Below, one piece after another: positions 49,959-53,783 of a DNA stretch of 53,783 nucleotides. Source of the stretch: Oscillospiraceae bacterium (lineage in GTDB: Bacteria; Bacillota; Clostridia; Oscillospirales; Oscillospiraceae); contig JAFTXW010000020.1 in the NCBI GenBank assembly GCA_017461445.1, forward strand, positions 1-53,783. Direction: 5' to 3'. The notes beneath the pieces are model-generated. The model did not search any database, was not told the origin of the DNA, and worked only from the letters and a program-made list of their open reading frames with translations. The position numbers and the translations under genes are program-made. Position 1 is the stretch's first letter. The number at the start of each line of letters is the position of its first letter.

Positions 49959-52900
49959 TTGGCAAGAAAATTTAAGACTATGGACGGCAATACTGCTGCC
50001 GCCCACGTCAGCTACGCCTTTACCGAGGTTGCTGGCATCTATCCCATCACCCCTTCCAGCCCCATGGCTGACAATGTGGACCAGTGGTCCGCTGCCGGCC
50101 GCAAGAACATCTTTGGCGACACCGTCAAGGTTGTTGAGATGCAGTCCGAAGCTGGTGCTGCAGGTACCGTCCACGGCTCCCTGGCCGCCGGTGCTCTGAC
50201 CACCACCTACACCGCATCCCAGGGCCTGCTGCTGATGATCCCCAACATGTACAAGATCGCCGGCGAGCTGCTGCCCTGCGTGTTCCATGTGTCCGCCCGT
50301 ACCGTTGCTGCTCAGTCCCTGAACATCTTCGGTGACCACTCCGACGTCTACGCCTGCCGTCAGACCGGTTTCGCCATGCTGGCTGAGACCAACGTTCAGG
50401 AAGTTATGGACCTGGGCGCTGTGGCTCACCTGGCTGCCATCGAGGGCCGTGTTCCCTTCATCAACTTCTTCGACGGCTTCCGTACCTCCCACGAAATCCA
50501 GAAGATCGCTATCTGGGACTACGAGGACCTGAAGGAAATGACCAACATGGAGGCTGTGGCTGAGTTCCGCAAGCACTCCCTGAACCCCGAGCGTCCCGCA
50601 ATGCGTGGTTCCCACGAGAACGACGACATCTTCTTCCAGCACCGCGAGGCCTGCAACAAGTACTACAACGCTCTGCCCGCCATCGTTGAGAAGTACATGG
50701 GCAAGGTCAATGAGAAGCTGGGCACCGACTACCAGCTGTTCAACTACTACGGTGCTCCCGACGCTGACCGCGTCATCGTTGCCATGGGCTCCTTCTGCGA
50801 TGTTGCTGAAGAGGTCATCGACTACCTGAACGCCCACGGCGAGAAGGTCGGCCTGGTCAAGGTCCGCCTGTTCCGTCCCTGGTGCGCTGAGAAGCTGCTG
50901 GCTGCCATCCCCGACACCGTCAAGGCCATTGCTGTTATGGACCGCACCAAGGAGCCCGGCTCCCAGGGCGAGCCCCTGTACCAGGATGTCGTCATGTCCC
51001 TGGCAAAGTGCGGCTGCAACAACGTCACCGTCATCGGCGGCCGTTACGGCCTGGGTTCCAAGGATACCCATCCCGCTTCCGTCTTCGCCGTCTATGAAGA
51101 GCTGGCTAAGGACGAGCCCAAGCACGAGTTCACCGTCGGCATCGTTGACGACGTGACCAACCTGTCCCTGGAGGAGAAGGTCTCCCCCAACACTGCCGCA
51201 GAGGGCACCATCGAGTGCAAGTTCTGGGGCCTGGGCGGCGACGGCACCGTCGGCGCAAACAAGAACTCCATCAAGATCATCGGCGACCACACCGACAAGT
51301 ACGTACAGGCTTACTTCCAGTACGACTCCAAGAAGACCGGCGGTGTCACCGTTTCCCACCTGCGCTTCGGCGACAATGCCATCAAGTCTCCCTACTACAT
51401 CAACAAGGCTGACTTCGTGGCCTGCCACAACCCCTCCTACATCACCAAGGGCTTCAAGATCGTTCAGGACGTTAAGCCCGGCGGTGTCTTCCTGATCAAC
51501 TGCCAGTGGTCCCTGGAGGAGCTGGAGCACCACCTGGATGCCGCTTCCAAGCGTTACATCGCTGAGAACAACATCCAGCTGTACACCATCAACGCCATCG
51601 ACCTGGCCATCAAGGTCGGCATGGGCAAGCGCACCAACACCATCCTGCAGTCCGCATTCTTCTCCCTGGCTAAGGTCATGCCCGAGGCAGAGGCCATCGG
51701 CTACATGAAGGATGCCGCTGAGAAGTCCTACCTGAAGAAGGGCCGCGACGTTGTTGACAAGAACTGGGATGCCATTGATGCCGGTGCTACCGCTTACGTC
51801 AAGATCGACGTTCCCGCTTCCTGGGCTACTGCCGAGGCTGCTGCCGCTGACGTGGAGCTGGAAGGCCCCGCCGATACCGTCAAGGTCGTCAAGACCATTC
51901 TGAACCCCGTTGGCAAGATGGACGGCTACAGCCTGCCCGTTTCCGCCTTCGAGGAGCTGGCCGACGGTCAGTTCCCCCTGGGTGCTTCCGCTTACGAGAA
52001 GCGCGGCGTTGCCGTCACCGTTCCCCACTGGGACGAGGCAAAGTGCATCCAGTGCAACAACTGTGCTTATGTGTGCCCCCACGCTACCATCCGTCCCTAC
52101 GCACTGACCGCTGAAGAGGCTGCCGCTGTTCCCGCCGGTACCCGTCTGGTGGATGTGAAGGCCGGCAAGGGCAAGGGTGTCTACAAGTACACCATGGGCG
52201 TTTCTCCCCTGGACTGCATGGGCTGCGGCGTCTGTGTCGGCGTCTGCCCCACCAAGGCCATCGCTATGGTTCCTCAGGAGCAGGAGCTGGGCGAGCAGGT
52301 CATCTGGAACCACCTGGTTTCCAAGGTCTCCGAGAAGAAGGATATGCAGGACAACACCGTCAAGGGCTCTCAGTTCCACAAGCCCCTGCTGGAGTTCTCC
52401 GGCTCCTGCGCTGGCTGTGCTGAGACTTCCTACGCCCGTCTCGTGACCCAGCTGTTCGGCGACCGTATGTATATCTCCAACGCCACCGGCTGTTCCTCCA
52501 TCTGGGGCGGCCCCGCTGCTACCTCTCCCTACTGTGTCAACGAGAACGGCCACGGCCCCGCTTGGGCAAACTCCCTGTTCGAGGACAACGCCGAGCACGG
52601 TCTGGGTATGTACACCGCACAGGCTGTCATCCGTGAGTCCCTGGCTAACAAGGTCAAGGCTGTCATGGCCAACACCGTTGACGAGGACCGCAAGGCTGTC
52701 TGCCAGAAGTGGCTGGACACCTACAACGACGGCGAAGCCAACAAGGCCGCTACCAAGGCTCTGATTGAGAACCTGGAAGCTAAGATCTGCTGCGACACCG
52801 TTGCTGACATCCTCTCCAAGAAGGAATACCTGTCCAAGAAGTCCGTCTGGATCTTCGGCGGCGACGGCTGGGCATACGACATCGGCTTCGGCGGCGTCGA

Positions 52901-53486
52901 CCATGTTCTGGCTTCCAACAAGGATGTCAACATCTTCGTCTTCGATACCGAAGTCTACTCCAACACCGGCGGTCAGGCTTCCAAGGCTTCCAACATCGGC
53001 CAGGTTGCCCAGTTCGCAGCCTCCGGTAAGGAGACCAAGAAGAAGTCCCTGGCTGAGATCGCAATGAGCTACGGCTATGTCTACGTTGCTCAGATCGCTA
53101 TGGGCGCAAACCAGGCTCAGACCATCAAGGCTATCTGCGAGGCAGAGGCTTACAACGGTCCTTCCCTGATCATCGGCTACGCTCCCTGTGAGATGCACTC
53201 CATTAAGGGCGGCATGATGAACTGCCAGGCTGAGATGAAGAAGGCTGTCGAGTGCGGCTACTGGAACCTGTTCCGCTTCGATCCTTCCAAGACCACCGGC
53301 AAGTTCCAGCTGGACAGCAAGGCTCCTAAGGACGGTTACCAGGCCTTCCTGATGAACGAGGCCCGTTACTCCCGTCTGACCCGCGAGTTCCCCGAGCGCG
53401 CAACCGACTTGTTCGCTAAGAACGAGGCTGCCGCTAAGGAGCGTTGGGAGCACCTGAACAAGCTGGTCGAGATGTACAAGGACTAA
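49959..53486 (+). CDS. nifJ: Pyruvate:ferredoxin (flavodoxin) oxidoreductase, single chain
   Basis: A 1175-residue PFOR that converts pyruvate to acetyl-CoA and reduces ferredoxin, central to anaerobic fermentation. In order: N-terminal pyrimidine-binding domain (SYAFTEVAGIYPITPSSPMAD), gamma and CoA-related domains, two 4Fe-4S ferredoxin motifs (C696 region CIQCNNCAYVCP; C753 region CMGCGVCVGVCP) and the TPP domain with the GDGWAYDIGFGG and NTGGQASKAS blocks. The TTG at 49959 is favoured because AGGAGGT is well placed and the family normally starts ARK.KTMDGN; an ATG at 49980 is the alternative. Codon use is strongly biased toward GCT, CGT and GTC, which fits a highly expressed gene. Confidence 0.97.
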   Translation: MARKFKTMDGNTAAAHVSYAFTEVAGIYPITPSSPMADNVDQWSAAGRKNIFGDTVKVVEMQSEAGAAGTVHGSLAAGALTTTYTASQGLLLMIPNMYKIAGELLPCVFHVSARTVAAQSLNIFGDHSDVYACRQTGFAMLAETNVQEVMDLGAVAHLAAIEGRVPFINFFDGFRTSHEIQKIAIWDYEDLKEMTNMEAVAEFRKHSLNPERPAMRGSHENDDIFFQHREACNKYYNALPAIVEKYMGKVNEKLGTDYQLFNYYGAPDADRVIVAMGSFCDVAEEVIDYLNAHGEKVGLVKVRLFRPWCAEKLLAAIPDTVKAIAVMDRTKEPGSQGEPLYQDVVMSLAKCGCNNVTVIGGRYGLGSKDTHPASVFAVYEELAKDEPKHEFTVGIVDDVTNLSLEEKVSPNTAAEGTIECKFWGLGGDGTVGANKNSIKIIGDHTDKYVQAYFQYDSKKTGGVTVSHLRFGDNAIKSPYYINKADFVACHNPSYITKGFKIVQDVKPGGVFLINCQWSLEELEHHLDAASKRYIAENNIQLYTINAIDLAIKVGMGKRTNTILQSAFFSLAKVMPEAEAIGYMKDAAEKSYLKKGRDVVDKNWDAIDAGATAYVKIDVPASWATAEAAAADVELEGPADTVKVVKTILNPVGKMDGYSLPVSAFEELADGQFPLGASAYEKRGVAVTVPHWDEAKCIQCNNCAYVCPHATIRPYALTAEEAAAVPAGTRLVDVKAGKGKGVYKYTMGVSPLDCMGCGVCVGVCPTKAIAMVPQEQELGEQVIWNHLVSKVSEKKDMQDNTVKGSQFHKPLLEFSGSCAGCAETSYARLVTQLFGDRMYISNATGCSSIWGGPAATSPYCVNENGHGPAWANSLFEDNAEHGLGMYTAQAVIRESLANKVKAVMANTVDEDRKAVCQKWLDTYNDGEANKAATKALIENLEAKICCDTVADILSKKEYLSKKSVWIFGGDGWAYDIGFGGVDHVLASNKDVNIFVFDTEVYSNTGGQASKASNIGQVAQFAASGKETKKKSLAEIAMSYGYVYVAQIAMGANQAQTIKAICEAEAYNGPSLIIGYAPCEMHSIKGGMMNCQAEMKKAVECGYWNLFRFDPSKTTGKFQLDSKAPKDGYQAFLMNEARYSRLTREFPERATDLFAKNEAAAKERWEHLNKLVEMYKD

Positions 53487-53518
53487 TTCCTGCCATCCTG
53501 ATCCGTTAACGCAATTCG

Positions 53519-53542
53519 CCCGCCCCTGGAAGCAGGGGCGGG
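53519..53542 (+). terminator. Terminator of the PFOR gene
   Basis: CCCGCCCCT (53519-53527) pairs perfectly with AGGGGCGGG (53534-53542) around GGAAGC, followed by TTTCTTAT. Confidence 0.92.
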
Positions 53543-53599
53543 TTTCTTATACTGATATTCAATTATAAAATTTGAAAATCGTATTAAAGGAGAACGACC

Positions 53600-53695
53600 A
53601 TGCTCTGCACCATCATCGATATCCGGGGCGACTATGCCTATGTCATACTATTTTCAAATAAAAACATTAACATATTTTGCTGTAATGTGGTATGA
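53600..53695 (+). pseudogene. Gene fragment after PFOR, probably cut by an insertion sequence
   Basis: AAAGGAG lies 7 bp before an ATG at 53600. The frame reads MLCTIIDIRGDYAYV, then turns AT-rich (ILFSNKNINIFCC) and stops at 53695, so only about 15 residues look like real protein. The change in composition near 53645 marks a likely insertion point. The original product cannot be identified from 15 residues. Confidence 0.55.
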
Positions 53696-53713
53696 TATAC
53701 CTGGGTGATGACA

Positions 53714-53783
53714 ATGGCACAGATGTACAAGTTTAGCGAAAAAGAAATTGAAGAGATCGCGCAGGCTCGCAGAGAGAATAAAA
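53714..53783 (+). mobile_element. 5' end of a probable IS630-type transposase, cut by the window edge
   Basis: ATG at 53714 opens MAQMYKFSEKEIEEIAQARR, then runs off the window. This resembles the N-terminal helix-turn-helix of IS630-family transposases (KY.F.EEEI.EI..ARK pattern). A promoter-like TATGATA lies just upstream at about 53691. Only 23 residues are visible, so the family call is tentative. Confidence 0.45.

Noticed and set aside
49815-53453. Very long minus-strand open frame opposite the PFOR gene (about 1200 codons)
   Set aside because: It is a shadow of the strongly biased PFOR codon use. It has no ribosome binding site or recognisable domain, while the plus strand encodes a complete PFOR with all cofactor motifs.

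Overview
The window looks like a chromosome segment of a GC-rich, anaerobic, endospore-lineage Clostridia bacterium, probably a gut Oscillospirales-type organism. The evidence is the large Firmicutes-type SRP RNA next to dnaX-ybaB-recR, sporulation genes (spoIID, gerW, a DUF2953 protein), scpA-scpB, a single-chain pyruvate:ferredoxin oxidoreductase, consensus sigma-A promoters (TTGxxx-17-TATAAT) and strong GGAGG ribosome binding sites. The species cannot be named from sequence alone. Most genes are housekeeping and GC-rich. Several short orphan genes are visibly AT-richer and look acquired.

Layout. 1-4.6 kb (minus strand): 5'-3' exonuclease, acpP, SRP RNA, dnaX, ybaB, recR. 4.7-8.6 kb (plus): four nucleotide phosphohydrolases in one operon (HD dGTPase-like, two DHH proteins, SurE). 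8.7-16.7 kb (minus): a probable operon of an RDD membrane protein, a complete CUT1-type ABC importer, a lipoprotein nuclease and a triple OB-like repeat lipoprotein. 16.7-20.8 kb: xpaC-telA-PHP and a membrane-linked XRE regulator. 20.9-28.1 kb: flavoprotein, four-helix-bundle cassette, RpiR regulator, RluB-type pseudouridine synthase, D,D-carboxypeptidase, gerW, DUF2953 protein, scpB, scpA. 28.2-36.4 kb: patchy accessory region with AT-rich orphans, a kinase, spoIID, tRNA-Ala, an SF3 helicase between inverted repeats, and two copies of a dispersed repeat. 36.4-39.3 kb: AlgX-like/MBOAT O-acetylation pair. 39.5-45 kb: tex, Nudix, XRE plus membrane partner, LRR protein. 45-49.7 kb: orphan gene, pncC, thiI, DUF5071-like cassette, comM. 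50-53.5 kb: PFOR. The window ends in a gene fragment followed by what looks like an IS630-type transposase.

The most unusual signal is a set of short tandem arrays with a strict 7-bp unit. They sit between co-directional genes, right after one stop codon and just before the next ribosome binding site. Two unrelated heptad sequences (TTGAAAA/G type and GAGTGTG type) each form about 30-bp inverted terminal repeats around one AT-rich orphan gene (22111-22527 and 47628-48187). Two further sites have the same inverted arms around only a tiny hairpin, like empty slots, and a third heptad family appears near the left end. This looks like an undescribed class of small gene cassette. A second lead is the secreted nuclease plus OB-repeat lipoprotein plus ABC importer operon, which could scavenge extracellular nucleic acid. 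A third is the SF3 helicase flanked by 73-bp inverted repeats.
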